Source: Bacillota bacterium
Lineage (GTDB): Bacteria > Bacillota > Clostridia > Lachnospirales > Lachnospiraceae
Reading direction: 5' to 3'
Assembly (NCBI GenBank): GCA_023389295.1
Contig: JAEWEO010000204.1
Location: 1 to 9,949 of the forward strand
Length of the DNA stretch: 9,949 nucleotides
In this document: one piece after another, positions 1 to 6,210 of the stretch
Layout of the letters: the number at the start of each line of letters is the position of its first letter
Position numbering within the stretch: position 1 is the first letter of the stretch
The notes under the pieces: model-generated
Told to the model about the DNA's origin: nothing
What the model saw: only the letters and a program-made list of their open reading frames with translations
The model's database searches: none
Program-made: the position numbers and the translations under genes

Positions 1-48
1 GGAAAATACTCTAAAACTTTTAAGAGCATATGTCGATTAATATACTTT

Positions 49-76
49 CACCTTTCTTTCTCATCCTCATAAAATA
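49..76 (+). promoter_or_regulatory. Possible sigma-K-like sporulation promoter
   Basis: A CATAAAATA sequence at 68-76 fits the mother-cell sigma-K -10 pattern CATANNNTA. An AC pair at 50-51, 16 bases upstream, can serve as the minimal -35. Transcription would start about 15-20 bases before the SD of the gene at 112. I see no good TTGACA/TATAAT pair here. The pattern is short and AT-rich DNA gives chance matches, so this rests partly on the spore-coat-like character of the downstream protein. Confidence 0.3.
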
Positions 77-111
77 GAGTATGAAATGTTAGGAAGAAAG
101 GAATTAATCAT

Positions 112-594
112 TTGTTCAATAATTTCAATCCAAATAATGATTCAAGAGATAATAGAAGAAATCAACAACAAAACCAAGGTGGACCATTTCCACCCGGACG
201 TTCTCCGATGAATGAGCCTCCAAGAGCAAACCCTCCGGAACCTTTTTATGGTACACCCGGTATGGGGCAGGCTCCAAGAACTGCACCACCTAATTTTACT
301 CCGCAAGGACCAGAAATGGGAAGACCACCGAGTGGAAACCAGAGAGGGCAAGGGCCGGAACAATTCGGCGGTGGCCACGGGGGCGGAGATCGGTTTAATC
401 CTGGCGTTAACCCTCGTGAATTACGCAGATGTTTGAATCGCTTCACATTTATATGGCTGATTAATGGAAATAGTTTTTGGTTTTTCCCTACCTTTATAGG
501 AAGAGATGTTGTTCAAGGTTTCCGTTGGAGAAGAAACAGATGGGAATTTGACAGCATTCGTTTACGGAGAATCCTCTTCTTCCGCTGTTTCTAA
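112..594 (+). CDS. Pro/Gly/Asn-rich protein with aromatic C-terminal module
   Basis: Unrecognised 160-residue protein, possibly a spore-surface or secreted structural protein (inference). Residues 1-100 are low complexity, rich in Pro, Gly, Asn, Gln and Arg (PPGR, EPPRANPPEP, GGGHGGG), and probably disordered. Residues 105-160 form a separate compact-looking module packed with Trp, Phe and Arg (FTFIWLINGNSFWFFPTFIG), bracketed by Cys107 and Cys159, which could pair. There is no signal peptide or clear membrane span. I have the impression of similar tails on other clostridial low-complexity proteins but cannot name a family. The TTG start is chosen because an AGAAAGGA-type SD lies about 10 bases upstream at 95-102 and no ATG fits. 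The gene stands alone, with a possible sporulation promoter in front and a strong terminator behind. Confidence is good that it is a gene, low on function. Confidence 0.75.
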   Translation: MFNNFNPNNDSRDNRRNQQQNQGGPFPPGRSPMNEPPRANPPEPFYGTPGMGQAPRTAPPNFTPQGPEMGRPPSGNQRGQGPEQFGGGHGGGDRFNPGVNPRELRRCLNRFTFIWLINGNSFWFFPTFIGRDVVQGFRWRRNRWEFDSIRLRRILFFRCF

Positions 595-627
595 AGAATA
601 GATATTCTTAAATCACTAAGTAAAGAA

Positions 628-695
628 GCAGTTGATTCATAGTTATGAATGCATATTATTTATGCATGCATCCTATGAGATCAACTGCCTTTTTT
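628..695. terminator. Long hairpin terminator between convergent genes
   Basis: GCAGTTGATTCATAG (628-642) pairs with CTATGA plus ATCAACTGC (673-688) with one bulged base at 679. An inner stem TGCATA/TATGCA (650-655, 661-666) closes a TTATT loop. A T-run at 690-695 follows, so it is an intrinsic terminator for the plus-strand gene ending at 594. On the minus strand the hairpin is followed by TTCTTTA, a weaker U-tract, so it may also stop the GGDEF-EAL transcript whose stop codon (694-696) overlaps the T-run. Confidence 0.85.
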
Positions 696-2286
696 ATATT
701 TCTATTAGAAAATTATTATGGTATATCTCATCCGTCTGTTCAACGGTCAAGGGTTTACTAAAATAATAACCTTGAATGTAGTCACAACCGCATTTCTTTA
801 ATCTTTCATACTGTGTTCGATTTTCAATCCCCTCGGCAGTTATCTTTAAGTTTAAACTGTGAACCAATAAAATAATACTATTTAAAACTCTCAAATCATC
901 ATATTGTAAGAATTTATCGCTTAAGGATTTATCTAATTTTACATGATTTACCGGGATATAGGTCAGATAATTAATGGAGGAATAACCTTTTCCGAAATCA
1001 TCCAGTGCAATGCTTAAGCCTAGTTCACGAAGTCGATATAAAAAATCTATGCTATTATTGTTTTCGTCTAATAAGATACTTTCAGTAATCTCTATCTCCA
1101 GCTGAGATGGATCTACTTGATAGTTCTTTAGGGTGCTTTCTAAAAAGGAAATGTATTTAGTATCTCTCAATTGTTTACTAGAAAAATTAATGGAGACAGT
1201 TTTCCCGGAGTAACCTTTTTGGTGCCATATGGCAATCTGCGCGATCACTTCTTTTGCCACATATCTGCCAATTTCCAAAATAATATCGGACTGTTCAGCA
1301 ATACTGATAAAGATATCCGGGGGTATATTATGATTTTTTAGTCGTAACAGGGCTTCAAAACCATCAATTTCTCCGTTAATGACATTTACCTGAGGTTGAT
1401 ACATCAAATAGAAACCATCTTCTTTTAGAGCTTTACGAAGAAGAGTTTCTATACTGGCCCGTTCCTTAACAGATTCCTTCATTCTGTCATTATAGAATTG
1501 ATAGCTGTTTTTACCGGAATGCTTTACTTTATACATAGCAGTATCTGCGTTCATAATTAACTGATGTAGATTGCGGCTATCCTCCGGAAAACAAGTGATT
1601 CCCATACTTAATTCTACAAAATGTTCACGGTCTCCAATGATAAATGGTTTTTTAAATTCTTTTCTGATTTTTAGTATAAACTGTTCGGTTTCATCGATAT
1701 CCGCTCCATCGGTAAGGAGAATTAAAAATTCATCTCCACCAAAACGGAAGTAGAAGGTATTAGTCCTTTGCAAAGAAATGAGACGCTGCGCGATCTCTTT
1801 TAATAAGAGATCTCCATAAATATGCCCTAGGGTATCGTTAATAGACTTGAAATTATCAATATCCAGCATAATAATTGAAAGTGGTTTTCCTTCCTCCAAC
1901 TCTATTTTTAACCGGTCCATAAAACATCTGCGATTAGGAAGATCGGTTAAGTAATCATGCTGAGTTAGATGTTCTATATAGAGGTCTTGCTCTTTTAATT
2001 TTTCCTCTTGAGCGGCAATTACATCATAGGCACAGCATAATTTGTCACTGATATCCTTTTGTGATTTCTCATAAGCATTTTTCTTTATACGTATAATCAT
2101 AAGAAAAAGAAAGATGATAAGTAATAGAATGATGGTTAGGACGATAATCCATATAAACTGCTGACGTTCCTTTAATTCTAGATATGTTTTTGGATCCATG
2201 TATTGGAATTCATCCCCTTCATCTTTTGTACTAACGTGAAAGTTATTATACAGTAAATTACTAAAGTAATCAACTTTATATGACAA
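694..2286 (-). CDS. Membrane GGDEF-EAL cyclic-di-GMP protein
   Basis: Predicted cyclic-di-GMP turnover enzyme, up to 530 residues. One membrane span (about 44-67) is followed by a charged helical linker (68-108), a GGDEF domain (about 109-265) and an EAL domain (about 280-520). The GGDEF motif is intact (183-187), with the metal-site region LDIDNFK at 141-147. The upstream inhibitory RxxD is RTNT (174-177), so product inhibition is probably lost. In the EAL domain the expected catalytic positions are present: EAL 311-313, Asn367, Glu399, DDFGKGYSS from 429, Lys450, AEGIE 484-488 and Gln505. Phosphodiesterase activity is therefore likely; cyclase activity is possible. The start is uncertain: TTG at 2286 has no SD and an in-frame TGA lies three codons upstream. 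ATG at 2199 (residue 30) has GAAGGGG about 14 bases ahead. There is no room for a normal extracellular sensor domain. It lies downstream of lgt, behind a terminator. Confidence 0.93.
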   Translation of the reverse strand: MSYKVDYFSNLLYNNFHVSTKDEGDEFQYMDPKTYLELKERQQFIWIIVLTIILLLIIFLFLMIIRIKKNAYEKSQKDISDKLCCAYDVIAAQEEKLKEQDLYIEHLTQHDYLTDLPNRRCFMDRLKIELEEGKPLSIIMLDIDNFKSINDTLGHIYGDLLLKEIAQRLISLQRTNTFYFRFGGDEFLILLTDGADIDETEQFILKIRKEFKKPFIIGDREHFVELSMGITCFPEDSRNLHQLIMNADTAMYKVKHSGKNSYQFYNDRMKESVKERASIETLLRKALKEDGFYLMYQPQVNVINGEIDGFEALLRLKNHNIPPDIFISIAEQSDIILEIGRYVAKEVIAQIAIWHQKGYSGKTVSINFSSKQLRDTKYISFLESTLKNYQVDPSQLEIEITESILLDENNNSIDFLYRLRELGLSIALDDFGKGYSSINYLTYIPVNHVKLDKSLSDKFLQYDDLRVLNSIILLVHSLNLKITAEGIENRTQYERLKKCGCDYIQGYYFSKPLTVEQTDEIYHNNFLIEI

Positions 2287-2432
2287 AATTCGTCATAATA
2301 AGTAGTTTCAATATAGATAGTTGAACGCTACAAGGATATTGTTATTGGTTAAATTTAAGACGAGTTTTCTATTTATTAAGACCTAAAACAATGTTCCTAT
2401 TAATTTATAATATTATAATATATAATTTTCTC

Positions 2433-2466
2433 AAAAAAAGACGTGTAGCTTAGTGCCACACGTCTT
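2433..2466 (-). terminator. Rho-independent terminator of lgt
   Basis: Read on the minus strand, AAGACGTGT (2466-2458) pairs perfectly with ACACGTCTT (2446-2438) around an 11-base loop, then runs into a stretch of seven T (2439-2433). It lies about 55 bases after the lgt stop and separates lgt from the GGDEF-EAL gene. The remaining DNA between it and 2286 is AT-rich; I find no convincing promoter there. Confidence 0.88.
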
Positions 2467-2475
2467 GAATACCAA

Positions 2476-2490
2476 TGAAAGAATCTTTCA
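2476..2490. repeat. 15-bp perfect palindrome after lgt
   Basis: TGAAAGA-A-TCTTTCA is a perfect inverted repeat with 7-bp arms around position 2483, between the lgt stop and its terminator. No T-run follows on either strand. It could be a small hairpin in the lgt 3' UTR, a protein site, or chance in AT-rich DNA. Confidence 0.4.
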
Positions 2491-2521
2491 ATCTTAAAAA
2501 GAATGTAAATGATTTTTGCTA

Positions 2522-3295
2522 CTAAATCTGCTCTTCGTTTAATTTACGGGCTTGTATACCTTTAACAATAACGATGCCAAGACCGAAAAGGAATAAAAAG
2601 ATAGAGATAAATTGTGAGGTAGAAAGTATACCTATACTACCACGTTCCAAATCACCTCGGAAGAATTCCAGGATGAATCTACCGGCACTATAAAAAATCA
2701 GGTAAAAGCCTGCAACTTGTCCGTGCGCTTTTGTGCGCTTGGATATCCATAGTAATACAAAGAAATTTAGAAAATTCAAAATACTGGAGATGGGTTGCGT
2801 AGGGATTAAACGTACGCCATTAGGTGCATAATGTGATTCATGAAAAATCAAGCTAAAGGAGCTGTCTGTTTCAAGACCATAACAGCATCCGGCAAAGATA
2901 CATCCAATTCTACCAAAACCTTGTGCCAACGCAATGGAGGGCATAACAAGATCAAAGTATTGAAGGAAGTTAAGCTTGTGTCTCTTGCAGAAGAGAAAAC
3001 CGGCCAGTATACCACCAATAATACCACCGTATACCACAAAACCTTCAGCCAACTGAAGTAGAAGAGAAGGATCTGCTAGGATATTTTTTATCTGTGTAAG
3101 TATGTAAAGTAGTTTGGCACCGATGATACCTCCGATAAGACACCACCAAAACAAAGAGAAGATTAGTTCATATTGCATTCCTTTTTTCTTAGCTCTGTAT
3201 TCAACAGTAAGATAGGCTAAGATTGCCCCTATGGCAATCATTAAACCGTATCCGTGTACAGTAAACGGACCTATGGTTAATAATTCATTCTTCAT
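2522..3295 (-). CDS. lgt: Prolipoprotein diacylglyceryl transferase
   Basis: Membrane enzyme that transfers diacylglyceryl from phosphatidylglycerol to the lipobox cysteine of prolipoproteins, the first step of lipoprotein maturation. It has 257 residues, a normal length, with about seven hydrophobic segments. VHGYG (13-17) opens the first conserved block. GRIGCIFAGCCYG (128-140) is the Lgt signature in what I recall as the clostridial form, with Cys where proteobacterial enzymes have Asn; Arg129 matches the essential arginine. YSAGRFILEFFRGD (202-215) is the conserved C-terminal block. In FVVYGGIIGG (86-95) a Tyr sits where E. coli Lgt has His103, also usual in this subgroup as I recall. ATG at 3295 has AAAGGA about 8 bases upstream. 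The gene is monocistronic with its own promoter and terminator. A likely substrate, the binding protein at 6301, lies in the same window. Cell location: cytoplasmic membrane. Confidence 0.95.
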   Translation of the reverse strand: MKNELLTIGPFTVHGYGLMIAIGAILAYLTVEYRAKKKGMQYELIFSLFWWCLIGGIIGAKLLYILTQIKNILADPSLLLQLAEGFVVYGGIIGGILAGFLFCKRHKLNFLQYFDLVMPSIALAQGFGRIGCIFAGCCYGLETDSSFSLIFHESHYAPNGVRLIPTQPISSILNFLNFFVLLWISKRTKAHGQVAGFYLIFYSAGRFILEFFRGDLERGSIGILSTSQFISIFLFLFGLGIVIVKGIQARKLNEEQI

Positions 3296-3324
3296 TATCG
3301 TTATCCTTTCGTGTGGGCTCTAAT

Positions 3325-3352
3325 ATTTTAAGTATAGCGAATTTCCTTTCAA
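3325..3352 (-). promoter_or_regulatory. Probable lgt promoter
   Basis: On the minus strand TTGAAA (3352-3347) and TAAAAT (3330-3325) are separated by 16 bases. An overlapping TATACT (3336-3331) is an alternative -10. The start of transcription would fall about 20 bases before the ATG. It is divergent from the promoter at 3408. Confidence 0.5.
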
Positions 3353-3374
3353 AAAGAAACAAAAATTATCGTAA

Positions 3375-3410
3375 GTAAAAAAATATTACTAAGTAGTAAA
3401 AAAAATATTG
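3375..3410 (+). repeat. Two phased A-tract repeats upstream of the -35
   Basis: GTAAAAAAATATTA (3375-3388) is repeated as GTAAAAAAAATATTG (3396-3410) with a 21-bp period, two helical turns. The second copy runs into the TTGACA box. Phased A-tracts here could bend DNA or act as an UP element for the yhbD promoter. Confidence 0.5.
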
Positions 3411-3436
3411 ACAATAAAACAATGTTATGTTACATT
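3408..3436 (+). promoter_or_regulatory. Sigma-A promoter of the yhbD-bactofilin operon
   Basis: A perfect TTGACA (3408-3413) is followed after 17 bases by TACATT (3431-3436), four of six matches to TATAAT. Transcription would begin near 3443. An imperfect inverted repeat, TTACA (3430-3434) facing TGTAA (3442-3446), overlaps the -10. The promoter lies within the direct repeat entered separately, so repression or autoregulation by the HTH protein is likely. Confidence 0.7.
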
Positions 3437-3465
3437 CATATTGTAATAAAACAATGTTACGTTAC
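3413..3465 (+). repeat. Near-perfect 21-bp direct repeat, likely operator pair
   Basis: The unit beginning AATAAAACAATGTTA occurs at 3413-3433 and again at 3445-3465. The copies differ at one base (ATG versus ACG before the final TTAC). The period is 32 bp, close to three helical turns, so proteins bound to both would sit on the same face. Copy one spans the spacer up to the -10 and copy two covers the predicted start of transcription and early leader. This arrangement suits a repressor site; the obvious candidate protein is the HTH regulator encoded just downstream (inference). Confidence 0.7.
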
Positions 3466-3479
3466 GGGGGGTGAAGAGA

Positions 3480-4109
3480 TTGAATTTAATATCTAAAAAA
3501 GATTTACTGGCGATTACGGGAATATCCTATGGACAATTATATCGCTGGAAGAGAGAAAGGCTGATTCCAGAAGAATGGTTTATTAAGCAGTCGGCCTATA
3601 CGGGGCAGGAGACATTTTTCCCGAGGGAACAGATACTAAGTAGAATAAAGTCCATATTAGAATTAAAAGATGATTATTCCTTAGAAGAGCTGGCAAAGAT
3701 GTTATCACCAGCTTCCTCAGTTGCAACCATTGATTTAGAAGATGTGGCTGAAATAAAAGAGATTGATTCAGATATGCTAGAGATTATGCCTTTTGTATTT
3801 GGAAAAGAAAAATATGAATTCTTTGAGGTTGCATTAGCTACGACGATTTCACAAGCCGCACTTAAGATTGGATTAAACAAAGAGAAGAAAGAGGATTTAC
3901 TACAAAAAAGTATATCCGCAGCTTCCGGCCAACGGAGTACAAATTCCTTCTGCACAGTATTTTCCACAGGAGGGGAATATCATACGGTATTTTTAACAAC
4001 TTCAATGGAACTGGCATTTGACAGTAGCATAGAAGTGTTAGAACAACTTTCACTAAGTGAGATTACAGATCGCATTCAATTAAAATATAAGCATTTATTT
4101 ATTAAATAA
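3480..4109 (+). CDS. yhbD: YhbD-like (DUF4004) HTH regulator
   Basis: Probable DNA-binding protein of about 209 residues that resembles B. subtilis YhbD, encoded next to the bactofilins YhbE/YhbF. The N-terminus (LISKKDLLAITGISYGQLYR) is a MerR-like helix-turn-helix, followed by WKRERLIPEEWF and TGQETFFPREQIL, the wing-like part. An acidic helical linker (about residues 65-100) leads to a C-terminal domain of unknown fold. I prefer TTG at 3480: the GGGGGGTGA tract (3466-3474) is then an SD about 8 bases upstream. The GTG at 3471 lies inside that tract and would have no SD. The bactofilin gene follows after 18 bases, so the two form an operon. The direct repeats at its promoter suggest autoregulation. 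Its exact role is unknown; it may control or assist assembly of the bactofilin. Confidence 0.85.
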   Translation: MNLISKKDLLAITGISYGQLYRWKRERLIPEEWFIKQSAYTGQETFFPREQILSRIKSILELKDDYSLEELAKMLSPASSVATIDLEDVAEIKEIDSDMLEIMPFVFGKEKYEFFEVALATTISQAALKIGLNKEKKEDLLQKSISAASGQRSTNSFCTVFSTGGEYHTVFLTTSMELAFDSSIEVLEQLSLSEITDRIQLKYKHLFIK

Positions 4110-4127
4110 GAAGAGGGGGGATAGAGA

Positions 4128-4742
4128 GTGAACGATTTTACTTTGGAAGGTTTAGGGAAAATCAGCGGTGGTGAATACGACAATATTAATTTAGGAGGCG
4201 TCAGCAGTTGTACTGACAGTATAAAAGCCGAAAATATCCATATTGAAGGTGTATTTACCTGTTCCGGTGAGATTGTGGCAGGGCGTATGCATTGTGCCGG
4301 TGTTTCTGATTTTAAGGCTAATATCAGAGCAAAAAATCTTATTGTAGAAGGTGTAATTAATGTCAAAGCCGGAACCAAAATTGAGGCAGAGGAGATTACT
4401 TGCGATGGAGTGATCAAGTCGCGTGGTGAGATATCCTCGGATAATTTTAATGCCGAAGGATGTGTTAGTGCTAAGGAAATTGTTGGTGATCGTATTAGAA
4501 TTGTTACTTATCATGCTGTTAACCGTTTCAGAAGATTCTTTAATCAGACAAAATCGGATGTAGATCTAGTAGAAGCGACTACCATAGAGTTAAGTGGTGT
4601 TACCGCCGAGAATGTTAATGGTAGCGATATCACGATCGGTCCTTACTGTAAGATTAAGAATATTGATTGTAGTGGAACACTTTTTATTGATAGTACTTCA
4701 GAAGTTAAAAATATTACCGGCTCCTATGTAATGAGAATGTAA
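4128..4742 (+). CDS. Bactofilin-like polymer-forming protein (YhbE/YhbF type)
   Basis: Predicted cytoskeletal beta-helix protein of 204 residues. Residues 12-125 show short hydrophobic-alternating strands ending in Gly turns (IHIEGVFTCSGEI, LIVEGVINVKAGTKI, EEITCDGVIKSRGEI), typical of bactofilin coils. A charged insert (HAVNRFRRFFNQTKSDVDLV, about 131-150) interrupts the helix before a second strand block (151-204). Bactofilins polymerise without nucleotide. In B. subtilis the YhbE/YhbF pair (also BacE/BacF) has been linked to flagellar motility. There is no signal peptide or membrane span, so it is cytoplasmic, perhaps membrane-associated. GTG at 4128 has GAGGGGGG (4113-4120) about 7 bases upstream. 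It is co-transcribed with the YhbD-like gene and followed by a terminator. Only one bactofilin gene is present where B. subtilis has two. Confidence 0.88.
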   Translation: MNDFTLEGLGKISGGEYDNINLGGVSSCTDSIKAENIHIEGVFTCSGEIVAGRMHCAGVSDFKANIRAKNLIVEGVINVKAGTKIEAEEITCDGVIKSRGEISSDNFNAEGCVSAKEIVGDRIRIVTYHAVNRFRRFFNQTKSDVDLVEATTIELSGVTAENVNGSDITIGPYCKIKNIDCSGTLFIDSTSEVKNITGSYVMRM

Positions 4743-4782
4743 AACGATCAATGAATTAAGCCTTATAATAGATTATAATAAA

Positions 4783-4834
4783 AGAGCGCTTCGTAAAATA
4801 ACTTTTTAAGTTAGATTTCGAAGTGTTCTTTTTT
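4783..4834 (+). terminator. Terminator of the yhbD-bactofilin operon
   Basis: AGAGCGCTTCG (4783-4793) pairs with CGAAGTGTTCT (4819-4829), two of the pairs being G-U. An inner stem TAACTT/AAGTTA (4799-4804, 4808-4813) has a TTT loop. A T-run at 4829-4834 completes an intrinsic terminator about 40 bases after the bactofilin stop. Confidence 0.9.
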
Positions 4835-4905
4835 ACTGTTATTAGTAAAACGGGTACACTACTTTGTAATTAATGTACAGTACTAGTAAAATAGTTTTAA
4901 AAAAG

Positions 4906-4917
4906 TTACCCGGGTAA
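4906..4917. promoter_or_regulatory. Probable LacI-family operator O1
   Basis: TTACCCGGGTAA is a perfect 12-bp palindrome with the central CG typical of LacI-family sites. It ends 8 bases before the -35 box, centred about 50 bases upstream of the expected start of transcription. A near-copy lies at 5076-5087. Confidence 0.75.
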
Positions 4918-4925
4918 AAAAATTG

Positions 4926-4954
4926 TTGACATATATTTTGCGTTGGATTATAAT
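4926..4954 (+). promoter_or_regulatory. Consensus sigma-A promoter of the lacI-sugar operon
   Basis: TTGACA (4926-4931), a 17-base spacer and TATAAT (4949-4954) match the sigma-A consensus exactly. Transcription should start near 4961, giving a 144-base AT-rich leader before the GTG at 5105. A promoter this strong would need repression, consistent with the flanking operator-like palindromes. I see no terminator between it and the binding-protein gene, so it could drive the whole operon. Confidence 0.88.
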
Positions 4955-5075
4955 CAACTCAATGAGACGGGAAAAATATACAATAAAAACTATAAATTTC
5001 TAGATAAATGTACATAAAGCATAATGAAATATTATCTTATTATAAAATATATATCCGTTAAATTATTAATAAAAT

Positions 5076-5087
5076 TTACCCGAGTAA
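5076..5087. promoter_or_regulatory. Probable LacI-family operator O2
   Basis: TTACCCGAGTAA matches O1 (4906-4917) at 11 of 12 bases and keeps the central CG. It lies in the leader, ending 6 bases before the GAGGAG SD (5094-5099) of the regulator gene. Centre-to-centre distance to O1 is 170 bp, about 16 turns, so looping across the promoter or a roadblock are both possible. Confidence 0.72.
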
Positions 5088-5104
5088 TATAGAGAGGAGC
5101 ATTT

Positions 5105-6115
5105 GTGAAAACTACGAGAATCGATGTGGCAAAGTTTGCAGGAGTATCAACTGCAACAGTTTCCAATGTTATGAATGGAACAGGAAAGGTAAAAGAGGAT
5201 ACAGTAAAAAAAGTATTAGAAGCGGTGAAAGCTCTAGATTATAAACCTGATATGATAGCCAGAAGCATGTCTACTAATAGATCAATGCAAATAGGAATTG
5301 CGTTAGAAAATATATCTAACCCATTTTATAGTGATATTATTAAGGGATTTGAAGATGCGGCAAATGAAAAGAATTATTTTGTAAATATATGCACTGGCTT
5401 TAATAAATTAGATGACTACTTTGATAACTTTATTACAAGAAGAATTGATGGAATATTCGTTACTGCAATTCCTTATAAGTTTAATATGGATAAACTTTAT
5501 AATCTTGTGGATAAAGGAATAAAAGTTGTTATGAGTGGTAATGTAGACGCAAATATAAAGATAGTGTCATCTATTGAAAATGACCATATAACAGCTATTC
5601 GTGAAGCTATGGAATATCTGTACAATATGGGACATAGAGACATTGCCTATTTAAGTGGATTGGGAAGAAACCTTCCTTATGATTTACGCAATGTCGCATA
5701 CCTAGAAATGGTAGATAAGCTAAATCTTCCATGTAAAGATACTTTACTTTTTGATGGAAAATATCCATATTCAACTGATATGGCAGACGGATATTATTAT
5801 GCAAATGAATTGATTAAATCTAGAAAAAATTTTACTGCTGTTATCTGCGTTAATGATTTGATGGCTCTTGGTGCTATAAAGGCTTTAAAGGAAAAAGGGT
5901 ACAAAATACCAGAAGACATTTCAGTTATGGGCTTTGATGGAATTAGCTTTGGACAATATTGGGATCCGTCACTAACAACGATGTACATGGATAAAGTAGC
6001 ATTTGGTAAAAAGGCTTTTGAATTGTTATATTCTAATATGATTAATGGTAATACAGGATACTATAAAAATAAATTAACCCTTGTTGAGGGAAAATCAACT
6101 GCAAAATGCAGATGA
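5105..6115 (+). CDS. LacI-family transcriptional regulator
   Basis: Sugar-responsive DNA-binding repressor or activator, 336 residues, normal for the family. The HTH is at 6-25 (DVAKFAGVSTATVSNVMNG) and the hinge helix at 50-58 (MIARSMSTN), with Met55 where Leu is more common at the minor-groove lever. A periplasmic-binding-protein-like effector domain (about 62-330) starts at IGIALENISNPFY and carries the family pattern ICVNDLMALGAIKALKEKGY and ISVMGFDG (245-280). GTG at 5105 has GAGGAG 5 bases upstream; this short spacing still suits a strong SD. Two CG-centred palindromes flank its promoter, so autoregulation is likely. The genes that follow encode a CUT1 sugar importer, the probable target. 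The sugar cannot be inferred from visible residues. Confidence 0.95.
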   Translation: MKTTRIDVAKFAGVSTATVSNVMNGTGKVKEDTVKKVLEAVKALDYKPDMIARSMSTNRSMQIGIALENISNPFYSDIIKGFEDAANEKNYFVNICTGFNKLDDYFDNFITRRIDGIFVTAIPYKFNMDKLYNLVDKGIKVVMSGNVDANIKIVSSIENDHITAIREAMEYLYNMGHRDIAYLSGLGRNLPYDLRNVAYLEMVDKLNLPCKDTLLFDGKYPYSTDMADGYYYANELIKSRKNFTAVICVNDLMALGAIKALKEKGYKIPEDISVMGFDGISFGQYWDPSLTTMYMDKVAFGKKAFELLYSNMINGNTGYYKNKLTLVEGKSTAKCR

Positions 6116-6144
6116 TATAAAGGGCTTGAATACTATGTGATGCA

Positions 6145-6210
6145 GAAAGGAGGAAAAAACTGTTCTCCCAAATTAGGACCGGTGGAACGATAACCTATAG
6201 GAAAACAGTT
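6145..6210 (+). other. Structured leader between lacI and the binding-protein gene
   Basis: The 185 bases between 6115 and 6301 hold no recognised gene. GAAAGGAGG at 6145-6153 is a near-ideal SD with no ATG/GTG/TTG behind it; only CTG at 6160 is suitably spaced. AACTGTT (6158-6164) pairs with AACAGTT (6204-6210), extended by TCC/GGA after one mismatch. Inside are TAGG/CCTA and ACCGGT. The alternative pairing GGAG/CTCC would mask the SD. No T-run follows, so it is not a terminator. From 6130 the reading frame of the downstream gene is open without a stop. It could be an RNA control element or a site for a second regulator. Confidence 0.4.

Noticed and set aside
2287..2432. Remnant of a sensor domain upstream of the GGDEF-EAL gene
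   Set aside because: Reading the three minus-strand frames gave many stops and no stretch I could match to a known domain, so there is no positive evidence of a remnant.
3471..3479. GTG at 3471 as the start of the YhbD-like gene
   Set aside because: It is embedded in the G-rich SD tract itself; TTG at 3480 has that tract at normal spacing and gives the usual short N-terminus.
3674..4053. Minus-strand ORFs inside the YhbD-like gene, and similar overlapping ORFs inside the other genes
   Set aside because: They lack SD sequences and recognisable domains, and overlap strongly supported genes in other frames.
4846..4857. Third LacI-type operator containing CGGGTA
   Set aside because: Only one half-site matches; the other half (TAAAAC) is too degraded to call an operator, so it is only mentioned.
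6182..6200. Catabolite-responsive (cre) site around TGGAACGATAACC
   Set aside because: The CG pair is one base out of register with the cre consensus and the flanking half-sites do not match.
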